A stretch of DNA of 35,611 nucleotides from Tritrichomonas foetus. Its lineage: Eukaryota > Parabasalia > Tritrichomonadida > Tritrichomonadidae. A program made the position numbers and the translations under genes. The stretch lies in NCBI GenBank assembly GCA_001839685.1, contig MLAK01000696.1, forward strand, positions 39,816 to 75,426. The letters run 5' to 3'. Of this stretch, positions 26,501 to 35,596 are shown piece by piece. The notes under the pieces were generated by a model. The model made no database searches. It was not told the origin of the DNA and saw nothing but the letters and a program-made list of their open reading frames with translations. Position 1 is the first letter of the stretch. Each line of letters begins with the position of its first letter.

Positions 26501-29294
26501 GGACGAATAGATTAGTCAGAGATTCCGTTCGAATGATAGATAAATAGCCCGTAGCAAAATGGTTGATTATTTTAGGTGGCAGTATACTATAATGTAAAGG
26601 AGTAATAGTTGGAAATGATTCAGTTGGTATTGACTTTTGTTTTGAACTATGAATAGTTCCATCAAATCTATCAATATAAACTTTTTTATTATCAACTGTA
26701 TAGTTAAATGTGGTTTCTCCTTCAGGACAGAAATATTGTAATATTTGTGTTGAGGTAGAAATGGCATGGAGTGATGGATTTTGTCGATCAGTTGAGAAAA
26801 ATTCATCAACAATTGGGTTTGACTTTTGAAGATCATTTCCAGGACGAATATCAAGTTTTCCATTTATTTTTTCTTTTATGTTTTCAGGATATACTATTAA
26901 AACTTGATTATTCGTACTACTCAAATCATTGCCATTATTATGAATTATACCAATTTTACCATAATAAAGAGATTCTATCATTTGGTTGGTATTTCTTCTA
27001 AAGATATTAGGATTAATGAAGAAATCCTGCAAAGGTTTCGAAATAATCAATGAACTGTTGATTTGTTTGGATTGTGTTAGCCTACGTTTTTGCTTTTGGC
27101 GGAAAAATGCAACTTGCCCAGAAAGAGGTGCAAAAGAATTCTGATTTAATCCACCATCAGTAATAAACGAATAATCAATCGTTGTTTCTTCATAACAAAT
27201 AATTATAAATGAAATAGGAGTTGGTGAAGCTGATAGGGGAACAGTATTAATTCGATTATCATTAACTGTAATTGTTGTACCAAATTCAGAATTATGAATA
27301 ACCTTAACTAATCCATTAGAGTCTGCGTCAATCTCTTGGAATTTATGATTTCTTGCTGTTAAAAGAATATAATCTGCGCCTGATTCTTGTGTGGTTGTAT
27401 AATAGGCACCAATTTGAAAGTTTCTTGCTGTAATTTTGGCAGTTAAAATCGCTTTTTGGCCTTTTTGAAGTGGTGTTGAAACAAAAATATGAATTCCATT
27501 GGGACATTTCATCAATTTTGAACTGATATGAACTGAACTTGAAATATTATATGGAAATGGCGAAAAACAATAAAATTTTAATAGACTAAATTCCAAATAC
27601 TCAAAACCTTGACTATTTTGCATTAAATGAGATTTTATTAGTTTTTGATAAATTGAAGAAGTATCTGACAATAAAATCTGTTTCATTGAAAATAAGCAAT
27701 TATGATCTTTTTGAGTTTTGTTAAGATATTCATAAAAATAGTTTAAAAATTCTTGATTTTTTGAATACTCTTGAAGTGAAGATAAAATTAAAAAGCTATT
27801 GAAACAAAAATTATCATCATTAAGTGCATTTTTGAAATATGGAATCAAATTTTGATAATTAGCGTACATTGATGGAGAAAATGGCATTATAGAAATTGGT
27901 TTCAGATTTGAAGAGAATTTCAATTTAATTGCCTCAGAGTCTTTACTTATTGGAATTTGCCAAACAATATAAGTTTCTTCGCGTTGATCTATATCAGCAA
28001 TATAATAAATTGTATTTGTTGTTTCATTTTTTAGAAGTGAATTTACATGAATATCTTCAATACCATTTGAAAGTATGGCGAAAATTGCATAAACTAAAAT
28101 TTTATCTTGAAAAACTACAAATCCTTTTTGAGCCTCTGACTGTGATTCAGTTTTGATTTTGAATGGACTATAGTATATTAAAATGTAGTCAAATATTTGT
28201 TGAAGAAGTTTTCCAATGTCATTTTCGGGATGTAAAAGAATTCTTCGGCATAACTGAAGTAATTCAGATAGTTCACTACAAATGACTGCAGAGGATTTAC
28301 AAATTTTTCCTATTTCTGATTCATCTGTGAAATAATCAAAATTGTTCATCACTTTAGAATTCCTTCCAGATACAAGAAATGCAATTTCATATAAAACAGT
28401 TGAAAGTAATTCAATTTTATTTTCACAAGTTGGTAAAATATCATAAAGGAAAATTGTTGCTGAATGATAAAGACTTGGTGAACATTTCCCTAATAAATTA
28501 ACAATTTTATTAGGTGATATTTTCATCTTAAATCCTGCTTTAAATCCAATTCGAATTAGGGAAAGTAAATTTTCATTAAATTCTTCATTTGGAAACAATT
28601 TGGATAAAAGGTTATTGAATTGTTCTGATTTTGAATATAATGTGTTACGTTGATATAAAATTGCCATTACTGCTGCAATAAATGACAAATATGAACGAAA
28701 TTCATTACCTTTATGATTTTTTAATAATTCATCAATAAGAGTTGAAAGTGATTGAAAAACATCGTTAGGAGAAATTTGAGAAATTGTCAAAATTAAACTA
28801 GCAAATAAGACAACTGCGGTATTTTTAGAAACCTGGTCAGATTCACTAACAATAATCACTTGCAATAAACTCATTAAATCCAAAATATATTTGATTCCTT
28901 GTTTTTTTGAATCGGCTTCAAGTGTAGACAAATAATTTATTAAAGTGCCACTTTCAGATAATTTATCAACTAAATATGAAGAACATACAATGTTATTGTT
29001 ATTTTCATTTGATTTAGTTGAACCAGTTATCAAATTACTACTGGTTCGAAGAAAATCAATAATTAATTTAACACCTGTTGAAACATTGTTTCTAGAATTG
29101 TTTGCAGTAGCAATAATTTTAAAATAGTTCTCAAGTGTGGTTGGTAAAGAGACAAACACTTGAAGATTCTTCAGCATCTTTGGAAAATCATTTTCAAAAT
29201 GATCCGATTGAAATCTTAGGCAAGGCTGAATATGTAACAGAAAAACAGCTTTCTTGATCATTTGATTTACATATTCATCATGGTTTTCTTCCAT
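23559..29294 (-). CDS. Giant HECT E3 ubiquitin ligase, C-terminal 1911 residues
   Basis: The last 380 residues (about 1530-1911) form a complete HECT domain: an N-lobe with GIDAGGVARELVAECASDL and AGALIAIAIRTG, and a C-lobe with the catalytic cysteine C1879 in LPTASTCFHQLHYPGYSS, close to the canonical LPTAHTCFNQL. The enzyme takes ubiquitin from an E2 onto this cysteine and passes it to a substrate lysine. Upstream are long helical repeat-like regions and beta-rich segments (about 580-730), broadly like the large HERC/HECTD ligases, without RCC1 repeats that I can recognise. The ATG lies inside the end of the upstream frame (29278-32562), overlapping it by 17 bases in a different frame within a run of seven A. 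The two frames almost certainly encode one protein of about 3000 residues. A frameshift, an assembly error or an unrecognised intron separates them. Confidence 0.88.
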   Translation of the reverse strand: MEENHDEYVNQMIKKAVFLLHIQPCLRFQSDHFENDFPKMLKNLQVFVSLPTTLENYFKIIATANNSRNNVSTGVKLIIDFLRTSSNLITGSTKSNENNNNIVCSSYLVDKLSESGTLINYLSTLEADSKKQGIKYILDLMSLLQVIIVSESDQVSKNTAVVLFASLILTISQISPNDVFQSLSTLIDELLKNHKGNEFRSYLSFIAAVMAILYQRNTLYSKSEQFNNLLSKLFPNEEFNENLLSLIRIGFKAGFKMKISPNKIVNLLGKCSPSLYHSATIFLYDILPTCENKIELLSTVLYEIAFLVSGRNSKVMNNFDYFTDESEIGKICKSSAVICSELSELLQLCRRILLHPENDIGKLLQQIFDYILIYYSPFKIKTESQSEAQKGFVVFQDKILVYAIFAILSNGIEDIHVNSLLKNETTNTIYYIADIDQREETYIVWQIPISKDSEAIKLKFSSNLKPISIMPFSPSMYANYQNLIPYFKNALNDDNFCFNSFLILSSLQEYSKNQEFLNYFYEYLNKTQKDHNCLFSMKQILLSDTSSIYQKLIKSHLMQNSQGFEYLEFSLLKFYCFSPFPYNISSSVHISSKLMKCPNGIHIFVSTPLQKGQKAILTAKITARNFQIGAYYTTTQESGADYILLTARNHKFQEIDADSNGLVKVIHNSEFGTTITVNDNRINTVPLSASPTPISFIIICYEETTIDYSFITDGGLNQNSFAPLSGQVAFFRQKQKRRLTQSKQINSSLIISKPLQDFFINPNIFRRNTNQMIESLYYGKIGIIHNNGNDLSSTNNQVLIVYPENIKEKINGKLDIRPGNDLQKSNPIVDEFFSTDRQNPSLHAISTSTQILQYFCPEGETTFNYTVDNKKVYIDRFDGTIHSSKQKSIPTESFPTITPLHYSILPPKIINHFATGYLSIIRTESLTNLFVQFISTSNISIEKIIQMFNLTLCHIVHVVIRLVVHLEPVFNSKYSDNENYSKEQTMKFINFNYDVLKDAPRLPFLHSASHALQKIIQYIESDINRLNDFADEWMKILNEQFSDGFSHSCQPNHPHAVIRTFHENSIPYQINRDDVTRWIIVEVGFLSDLSKNLYSVKANPYSFYNSSRKTFAAIPYIKNDNSTLAGTFFDLILSMKYFSIFAHNNSTKLKNMKKYRKTVHVMFFESLIARSPFFTKYMEDIFHFIEDKLVICASDIHGSYISSLNALAIYLGNNQFISDYLNDQEILYNERILLPLKSFYPEFQTPADKLELSSLNTKSLMLELPIQVIGNSFDCKKEYSKVIMNLRRIFKQTNTIIGFPFHLLIEDWYCITLKFPPFSIKNISDSLLRITFNSYSPRTLTFVAKTITGNLSDFIIRGSYSQTMDNSWDITPDKAFKIEEESFFIKIISGDGNVESSWSSLMFLFECQEEISQSDFCSKYHDLFVNDIRFFATQWKVADDQQILNCIESTILDSSILNTSFISQRPITFATKRLQTIPINIRLIRAKFLVIVNWLIVHSLINLKIISNNLFTPLIWSILKIRDFQKLIRENSATERTLFLNINRKAASDIRLGITTNLNMTIMNQMASVYKDEIEYRVASDHPWHVKFTNEQGIDAGGVARELVAECASDLCSTNCGLVVMTPNGRNDIGDYRDCVIPIADIRNTNIPQQYHFAGALIAIAIRTGLVQQFNFPPLVWNYLINGEITIEQIFAIDVNYKLLITSLQEAMNSEMTDYEFAKRFNMKFTVIDSSGREKTLTQRGKTEVVTLSNCGLYISLANEFRLSELKENLEYMREGMLKNFNFNLPPTLDAETLEFAACGPKDISVEALKRVTYFSGIEDSQIFIFWRVIEAFTPEERALLLKFATARVNLPPQIKGGDIFLKVDSSGIRDSLPTASTCFHQLHYPGYSSYEIAYRMMKIAVECTGTIELA

Positions 29295-32200
29295 TTTTTT
29301 CAGGAATAACTGGTGTCAAATTTTGTTCACATTTTGCTCGAAACTGAATTGTTGCTTGTTTACTTTGTCGTAATATTCTTCTTAATCGATAAATTGATTC
29401 CATTAATTGTTTAATAAAGTGAGAAATAATTGGTGTTTCATTTTGTGAGACTTTTAGGGAAATATACATTATTTCTGAAGAAACACCCAGTTGCTTAGCA
29501 AAAGCACTTAAAATTAATCTATCTATCCATCGATCTTCATCTGTTAACCTTTTATTTAATGGATTATTCACTTTTTTATATAAATAGTCCATCAATTGTT
29601 TAACAGGCTGAATTTCATCTCTATGTGAAAGCTTAGCTACAAAACTACCAAGTGCATCCGATTCAGCGCTATAATTATCAATTATATTAAATGAAAATCC
29701 TTTTCTCAAAAGTTTATTGTGTTTTGTCTTCTGTGATGATTCTTTAATTCCAATAACTAATTCATCAATTTCTTTTGGCGTCACCTTTCCTTCTATTGTG
29801 GATTTGATTAACCATAAAAATTGACTTGTTTCTTTTAATTCTGATCCACCATCTAATAAGGATGATAAAAATTGAGAATAGATTAGAAATACTTCATAAA
29901 ACATCATATAAACTGAGGAAATTTTAGAATTAGAAGTTAACTTAGGAGAAACTTGTATTTTAAAGATATGCTTTGATATACTATCATAAAAGAGTTTCAA
30001 AACAGCAGTAAATGTTGTCGAAAGTCTCGAAAACTTGGTGAATGTTTCGAGCATAATTATCCATTTAAATAAAAATCGTATAAAAGGATGGAATTTAAAC
30101 CTTTCGTCTGAATAGGTTTCACTAATTTTTGAAAAGAAAATATCAGTTACTTCATAAACTAAATTAGCAAAAGCATTAAATGTTTCATTTAACTTTTTTG
30201 CGGATGGTGGTAAATCAACTTGATTGTCTTTATAGACTTTTAATAACTCTAGCATCATTGATCTCATATATGAATGCAAAAATTCTATTTGATTTGATGA
30301 AAGATCAATCGTGTTTGTTATCAATTTTGTTAAAATTGGATGAAAGATTTCACGGACTTGACGCCAGGTTATTATAAATGGGTATTGTGAACAATCACTT
30401 ATCTGTGATATCATATAAACAACAAAACTATTTGGCATAGAATTAAATAAAATCATGAAAATTTTGGAAATTTCATCATTTGGTTCTTTTACAATTAATT
30501 GAAAACTATTAATAAAAAGAAATCCAGCAGATCGATGTAAAAATGCCAAATTATCATTAGAAACTATATCTAAAATCAATTTTAGAATCTTTTCACTTGA
30601 TTCAAATGTAATGGTATTACCATTTGGAATAATACGAGATTCAAAGTTCTTTGTATTGCAACTTAATAATCTCATTATTGCAATCAATAATAATTTTGTT
30701 GACTTATCATTAGACTTCGGATTTGATAAAACGATCGATGTATAAAACATTGCTGCTTTAATAAATGAATCTATTGCTTCATTAGTACACGGAGCTAAAA
30801 ACTGTGCTATTTTAATATTATAAAATGTCGAACTAGACATCGATAGGAATGATTTAAACGAACATCCATTAAATTGTGCAGCTAAAAAGGTAATTGCTGA
30901 ACAAATTCCATTATATAGCATTTTATTATTTTTGGCAGTAGATATTGATTCAATAATAGCTGCATAAGATGATGACGGATAAGCCGTTGAATCAGAAAGC
31001 CATAAAGGCTGTGAAGTATTATTTGGAAACATTAAGAGAGAAGTCTGATCTTTTCCAGGTGATAATTCCCAATAACGATTATTCCATGGATCATATGTTA
31101 TTGCAAACAATGGCCATTTTTGTATATGAGTATTCACAGAAATAACACTTCCATCAAGCAATGAAATGTGTATTAAAGTATATTGGTATTTATTAGTAAC
31201 TTCCTGAACAAAATATGTTGCTGTTAGAACTGTTCCATTTGCAAATATAATTAAATTTTTAGTATCATAAAATGCTTTGTCGGAAATTTTAACTGGAATT
31301 GATTTAATTAATACAATTTTTGGTATTTTGATCATAAATACTAAAATATTATGTTTCTTTTTATCAAAAGAATAAATAAAATGACCATCATTTGCAAATG
31401 GAGGTCTTAATTTTGATCTCCTCGATAATTTTGAAACTGGATAATTCAAATCAGATTTTACTTGTTCGAAATGTGGAAGTTTATAAACATAAGGTTTTGG
31501 CATAAAAGGTCCAAAAAAATAGGCATAACCGCAACTAATTACAAAACCCATTGATACTTTTTCTTTCTGTGGAATATTTAAGGAAATTTTCCGAAATCTA
31601 GAAGAAACATTTACAATACCTTTATTTAATGAAACAACAGTGATTGTAGCTTGCGTACCAAGAATATAAATTTGATGACCATCACAAGAAATTGCAGAAG
31701 AACTTGGATTTTTGGGCAATGTGAAATTTGGAATAACATGAACTTTATTTTTTATTGGAAAACAATTAATTGAATTGGAAAAGTTAATGTTATTAAAAAA
31801 ATCAGCGATTTGATTTGCTTGACTTGAGAGTTTATTTTGTGAATTGTTATTTTCGATAATTGTTGAAAAATTCATTAAAAATTCAACAACACATGATACA
31901 TCTGCTGTATTTAATCCCCAATTCAATAAATAATTTGCCATTTTAATATTTTTCTCTTTTGATAAAATATCTTTCAATTTTGTACTTATTGGAGTATAGA
32001 GTATATTGGGCTCCATACATACAATTTCTTCAACCATTTCTTTCAATTTAATTTTAACACTATTTGAATCTGAAATGGAATCAATTAATGATTGATTTAT
32101 TGGAATTTTGGGCTTGCCATATTTATTATGTACACGAACAATGATTTGCTTATCTGCGTTGATTTGTTCATTTACTCCGATACGACGATCAAATTCTTTC

Positions 32201-32562
32201 TCAATTATTGGAATTGGCCGATCTTGAAAGAAACGGCTTAAAACTTCCAGTAATTGATGAATGTAAGGTTTCGTATAGCATTTGTCTTTGAAAAGTTGTG
32301 ATAAAACTTCATTCCATGCTTCTTCTGTCGTTTGAAGAGAAACAAAAGCGATTGGATCCGTCATGATGTCTGCAATAACACTTTCGCTAGGAAGTACAAG
32401 CGGTTTGATAACTTCGTCGGGCGTTTTATGAAGGAGTTCGGAATCGAATTCGATATTATTAAATAATTCGTCAAAACCAACTTCAAAAAAGCTTTCATCG
32501 GATTCACCTAATATATTTGTATTCGCTGAATATGTTTGAGCATTCGAAATGCTCGATCCCAT
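29278..32562 (-). CDS. N-terminal 1094 residues of the giant HECT ligase
   Basis: The frame starts at an ATG with MGSSISNA, which fits the N-myristoylation consensus (G2, small residue at 6), so membrane anchoring is likely. Residues about 240-560 are beta-rich with repeating AISCDGHQIYILG-like, VISCGYAYFFG and GHFIYSF segments, consistent with a beta-propeller. The rest is helical, including a C-terminal stretch with IYRLRRILRQSKQATIQFR. No catalytic domain is present. The frame ends 17 bases inside the downstream HECT frame, at a run of seven A (29287-29293). Losing one A would fuse them as PEK-MEEN. An 85-base intron (29226-29310, GTTATT to ATTCAG, phase 0) would also join them but would remove protein-like sequence. 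The gene is divergent from the small LRR gene. Confidence 0.8.
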   Translation of the reverse strand: MGSSISNAQTYSANTNILGESDESFFEVGFDELFNNIEFDSELLHKTPDEVIKPLVLPSESVIADIMTDPIAFVSLQTTEEAWNEVLSQLFKDKCYTKPYIHQLLEVLSRFFQDRPIPIIEKEFDRRIGVNEQINADKQIIVRVHNKYGKPKIPINQSLIDSISDSNSVKIKLKEMVEEIVCMEPNILYTPISTKLKDILSKEKNIKMANYLLNWGLNTADVSCVVEFLMNFSTIIENNNSQNKLSSQANQIADFFNNINFSNSINCFPIKNKVHVIPNFTLPKNPSSSAISCDGHQIYILGTQATITVVSLNKGIVNVSSRFRKISLNIPQKEKVSMGFVISCGYAYFFGPFMPKPYVYKLPHFEQVKSDLNYPVSKLSRRSKLRPPFANDGHFIYSFDKKKHNILVFMIKIPKIVLIKSIPVKISDKAFYDTKNLIIFANGTVLTATYFVQEVTNKYQYTLIHISLLDGSVISVNTHIQKWPLFAITYDPWNNRYWELSPGKDQTSLLMFPNNTSQPLWLSDSTAYPSSSYAAIIESISTAKNNKMLYNGICSAITFLAAQFNGCSFKSFLSMSSSTFYNIKIAQFLAPCTNEAIDSFIKAAMFYTSIVLSNPKSNDKSTKLLLIAIMRLLSCNTKNFESRIIPNGNTITFESSEKILKLILDIVSNDNLAFLHRSAGFLFINSFQLIVKEPNDEISKIFMILFNSMPNSFVVYMISQISDCSQYPFIITWRQVREIFHPILTKLITNTIDLSSNQIEFLHSYMRSMMLELLKVYKDNQVDLPPSAKKLNETFNAFANLVYEVTDIFFSKISETYSDERFKFHPFIRFLFKWIIMLETFTKFSRLSTTFTAVLKLFYDSISKHIFKIQVSPKLTSNSKISSVYMMFYEVFLIYSQFLSSLLDGGSELKETSQFLWLIKSTIEGKVTPKEIDELVIGIKESSQKTKHNKLLRKGFSFNIIDNYSAESDALGSFVAKLSHRDEIQPVKQLMDYLYKKVNNPLNKRLTDEDRWIDRLILSAFAKQLGVSSEIMYISLKVSQNETPIISHFIKQLMESIYRLRRILRQSKQATIQFRAKCEQNLTPVIPEKNGRKP

Positions 32563-32578
32563 GATGGTTGATTCTTAA

Positions 32579-32589
32579 GATAAAATTGA
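32579..32589 (-). promoter_or_regulatory. Initiator-like TCAATTTTATC upstream of the HECT gene
   Basis: On the reverse strand TCAATTTTATC begins about 27 bases before the ATG at 32562. It shares TCAAT and a T-rich follow-on with the motifs before other genes in this window. Confidence 0.35.
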
Positions 32590-32794
32590 CAATTTTTTTT
32601 AGATCAACTTTTTCAGAATTTATTTGTCCATACTAATTCTCAAATGAAAAATTTTTTCTGTTAAAAGAAGAAAAATACTGAAAAAATACTCCTTTGAGAA
32701 TAAATGCAATTTTGTTTTCTGTGCCTATTTGGTTACATTCTGAAAAAATTTGAAAGTTTCTATGAAAAAGCGAGAATTTTGTCCGTTTAGAATA

Positions 32795-32804
32795 TCAATA
32801 TTTT
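32795..32804 (+). promoter_or_regulatory. Initiator-like TCAATATTTT upstream of the small LRR gene
   Basis: TCAATATTTT begins 14 bases before the ATG at 32809. It is identical over ten bases to the motif before the XMAP215-like gene and over nine to the one before the PP1-like gene. Confidence 0.4.
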
Positions 32805-32808
32805 CTAA

Positions 32809-33808
32809 ATGAAGAATCCAAGGGAAACACTTTTGAGTGCTCTTCAACGTCAAAGAAGGCAAATGCCAAAGGAAGGAAAATTAGATTTTACTGGAATTGA
32901 AGTCAATGATTTGAAACAATTAGGTTCGCAAAAAGCTTTAAAACATTTAATTCTCGATAAAACGCCATTGAATTCTCTCCACACACTCCCACCACAGCCA
33001 TCTTTAATTTCTATCAGCGCGAATAATTCAAAAATAAATACACTTGCAGGACTTTCAAATCAAAAACGTTTATCTTCACTTTCAATTATTGGAACACCAA
33101 TTTCGCAAGTTGAAAACTTCAGGTTGGCTGTCATGCTAGCTGTGGGTCCAAGAATTTCCATCATTAACGGACAAAGAATTACAAAAACAGAAAGGAGGAT
33201 GGTAAAGTCTTATCCACCAATTGCGAAATACCTCGTTAATGCAGGATGGGTTGTCACTTACCCACCGCCCTCAGAACTCGATTTTCACTATCTCGCCGAA
33301 CAATTCGATATCAAAGCGAACAACGACGATTTCATTGCACCTGTTCCAGCAATTGCTAGTAAGGCTCTTCCAGAAGAAGAAAAAATTCCAACTGAAGACA
33401 AAGATATTCCATTTACAGAACAGCTCGCTTCAATTCTCAGACCACTTGGTTTTGCCGTGAGGTGTGGACCAGAGATTCATGGTGACATCATCAGAGCAAT
33501 CTCGAGAATGTGCGAAACTGTTGAAAAAGTCGAACAAATGGGTAAAATGTAAAACTTATGTAAGCATTTTTGTTTTTTCATGTTTTTTTCCTCATAATTT
33601 AGAATATATTAAAAACCATGGATTAGGCCCAAAATTACGCAGGAGCTCCATCACCCTGGATCCAGCGTCAACCTGCCAAAGAGCAGCAGATTTTTTTGCC
33701 AACCGTTTCACACCTTGGATTTGGCCTGACGTTTTTCAACTAAACATTATAACTATGATTAGAGATGAAAGAGGTGTTATTCTAAAGAATGGAATAATTT
33801 TGGACTAA
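32809..33808 (+). CDS. Small LRR protein, probably two exons
   Basis: Read through, exon 1 would stop at 33552 (247 residues). Splicing 33542-33602 (donor G|GTAAAATG, acceptor CATAATTTAG, 61 bases) rebuilds a GAA codon and continues in frame to the TAA at 33808, giving 312 residues. The added part (EYIKNHGLGPKLRRSSITLD and onward) is fully open for 206 bases and compositionally normal protein. The N-terminal half has SDS22-type leucine-rich repeats (about residues 25-110: LDFTGIEVNDLKQL, LKHLILDKTPLNSL, LISISANNSKINTLAGL) and an LRR cap-like region with INGQRITKTERRM. The spliced C-terminus holds FTPWIWPDVFQLNIITMI. LRR proteins of this size often act as scaffolds in cytoskeletal or ciliary complexes. 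No specific partner can be inferred. Confidence 0.75.
33542..33602 (+). other. Candidate spliceosomal intron, 61 bp
   Basis: It starts GTAAAATG and ends CATAATTTAG, preceded by a pyrimidine-rich stretch. It is phase 1, contains the in-frame TAA that would otherwise end exon 1, and its removal opens a further 68 codons. The donor differs from the GTAYGT form described for Trichomonas vaginalis. Confidence 0.6.
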
Positions 33809-34167
33809 CTCCGAGATTTAGACAAAGTAAATTAATTAAAATAAAAGAAGAAGAAATTTTTAGGAGATTTTCTAAAGACGTTTTTTTAAAAAATTTCTAT
33901 TGGATCCCTTGATTTGTTATGTCATTGTAAGAACAATGTTCACTCTTTACGAGAATTCATCTAATGTTTGATTTCTTTCTATCGTCCTTTTGACCTTGAT
34001 TTGGCCATTCAACTAAAATCTTGAAAGAAGTGATTTTCGATTTATATATTTCTTTAACTGCGTTTTCCAGAGAGAACAAAGTTTGTCACTTAATACAATT
34101 GAAAGATCAAATAAAATAAAATAACAGCTCAATAATAATAAAATAATGTATTTAATCAGTAAGTCAT
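33809..34167. other. AT-rich convergent spacer
   Basis: This spacer separates the 3' ends of the small LRR gene (+) and the L17 gene (-). No open frame or RNA gene is seen. The reverse frame at 34013-34243 overlaps the end of L17 and is spurious. Confidence 0.5.
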
Positions 34168-34656
34168 TTATTGTGCAGAGGCTGTTTGGCTTTGTGGTTC
34201 GGCAAGAACGATTTGAACGTTTGTTGGTGGTGAGGCGTAGCACTTAACACGTCCGTGTGCTTGGTGGATACGGCGGTAGCGGAACATTTGGGCGCGGTTG
34301 CATTGGACGTGGGCGACGATGAGATTTTCAACCTTGATTTCTGGTTTTTGTGAAGCGCTGTTCAAAGCGTTCTTTAAGAGTTTGATGAAGAGTTTGCATG
34401 ACTTTTCTGGCCAGCGGGCTTGTGGGCATCCCCACTCGTGTCCTTGTTCGTGGTGGGCAACACCTTCGTTATAGCGGAAGAATGGAACGGCGCGTTTGTG
34501 GGCGATGACTTGTTCAAGATATTCGACTGCTTTTTGAGCATTCATTCCTTTGATAGCACGACCAGTTTCGAACATTGGCTTGAAATGGACACGTTCTTGG
34601 TTAGCCCAGGCCTTTAAGCATGGGACGTTCTTGCCAAATGTGTAATGTTTACCCAT
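34168..34656 (-). CDS. RPL17: 60S ribosomal protein L17 (uL22)
   Basis: From the ATG at 34656 the protein has 162 residues and aligns with eukaryotic L17 throughout. It has ERVHFKPMFETGRAIKGM (family RVHFK...AIKGM), AVPFFRYNEGVAHHEQGHEW, ARWPEKSCKLFIKLLKNA, VENLIVAHVQCNRA and RRIHQAHGRVKCYASPP (family YRAHGRINPYMSSP). It lines the exit tunnel of the large ribosomal subunit and binds 28S rRNA. The ATG nine codons upstream (34683) is open, but the internal one places RVHFK at the family's usual distance from the N-terminus. Codon use is strongly biased and GC-rich relative to the window, as expected for high expression. The basic C-terminal extension of the animal protein is missing, and the tail is short and polar instead. 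Confidence 0.95.
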   Translation of the reverse strand: MGKHYTFGKNVPCLKAWANQERVHFKPMFETGRAIKGMNAQKAVEYLEQVIAHKRAVPFFRYNEGVAHHEQGHEWGCPQARWPEKSCKLFIKLLKNALNSASQKPEIKVENLIVAHVQCNRAQMFRYRRIHQAHGRVKCYASPPTNVQIVLAEPQSQTASAQ

Positions 34657-35388
34657 TCGAGAAAAGGTCGACCAAACCGCCATAACCGTTTTTGGTAAAT
34701 CATTAATTTTGGTGAATTATGGAAAATTGGACTGAAATTTAAGATAAGAATGAACTACTGGTTCCAATACAATGGAATTTAACTCATAAAAATTTTTTGA
34801 TTTTGAATAAATCAAAGTGAATTTGAAACGTAATTAATTGATAACAAAATGAAACCTTATGATAAGAGGAGGAAATCTTCGACGATAAATTTTCCAAGTC
34901 AATAGTTTTTATATGGCGTCTTCGACTAAGAAGCGAGCCAGAATTTTTTTGAATGTATTTTCATCGTAAAAACCAAATAAAATCTGAAAAATTAAGAACA
35001 TTTTCTCTGTAATTTCAATGGATGAAAAGTCAAAAATTCTTCACAAAGAATTCTTTGTTGGAGCAATTGTTCGTTGGATTTTAAAATGAAAAATAATAGT
35101 TAGAAATGAATCGAAGATTTCAATGAATGATTTGCAATCAATTCCAATCAAACAAAAAAAGATTTCTTTCATTCAAGAAATGACTTCTTCTTTTTGGTTT
35201 CTAGAAATATATCGATAGATGAACAAAATTCCGGAGAAATGCTTCACAAAGAGACAAATTCTGAGAAATCGAATTTTTTCACAGTAATTACATATTTAAA
35301 AAGGTCATCAAATTGGACTCGATAATGAAAACAGTGATTCATGACAAGAAAGAGTAAAAATCATTTTCCTTTGGTGATTTTGAAGAAT
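34657..35388. other. AT-rich upstream region
   Basis: About 730 bases upstream of the L17 gene without an open frame, RNA gene or clear repeat. Confidence 0.45.
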
Positions 35389-35596
35389 TTAACCATTATG
35401 TAGCAACCCTGCTATTCCTCTCCTCCTATATGAAAGGTCTACATAGTGGTCCCCATCCCAAAGGTCTGGGTCCCACAATGACGACCTTTCGAAACCAATG
35501 ATCCTCATCGATGTTATCACCAATATCAAAGAATTTCTTCTAAATCCTTCTACTTCCAGAAGAAATTCTGAACATAAACCATTCAATACTTCTAGA
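35389..35596 (-). pseudogene. GC-richer coding-like fragment at the window edge
   Basis: A reverse-strand frame without an ATG runs to a TAG at 35389. Its last 45 residues (GFERSSLWDPDLWDGDHYVD, then LSYRRRGIAGLLHNG) contain W, D, G and R in amounts unusual for noncoding AT-rich DNA, and 35400-35500 is clearly richer in G and C. The frame is closed upstream by a stop at about 35604-35602, so it is a relic, a last exon or a product of a structured noncoding RNA. No tRNA-like box is present. I do not recognise it. Confidence 0.3.

Noticed and set aside
34657..34683. Upstream ATG as the L17 start, adding nine residues
   Set aside because: The internal ATG gives the family's usual N-terminal length, and the extra residues resemble no L17 N-terminus known to me.
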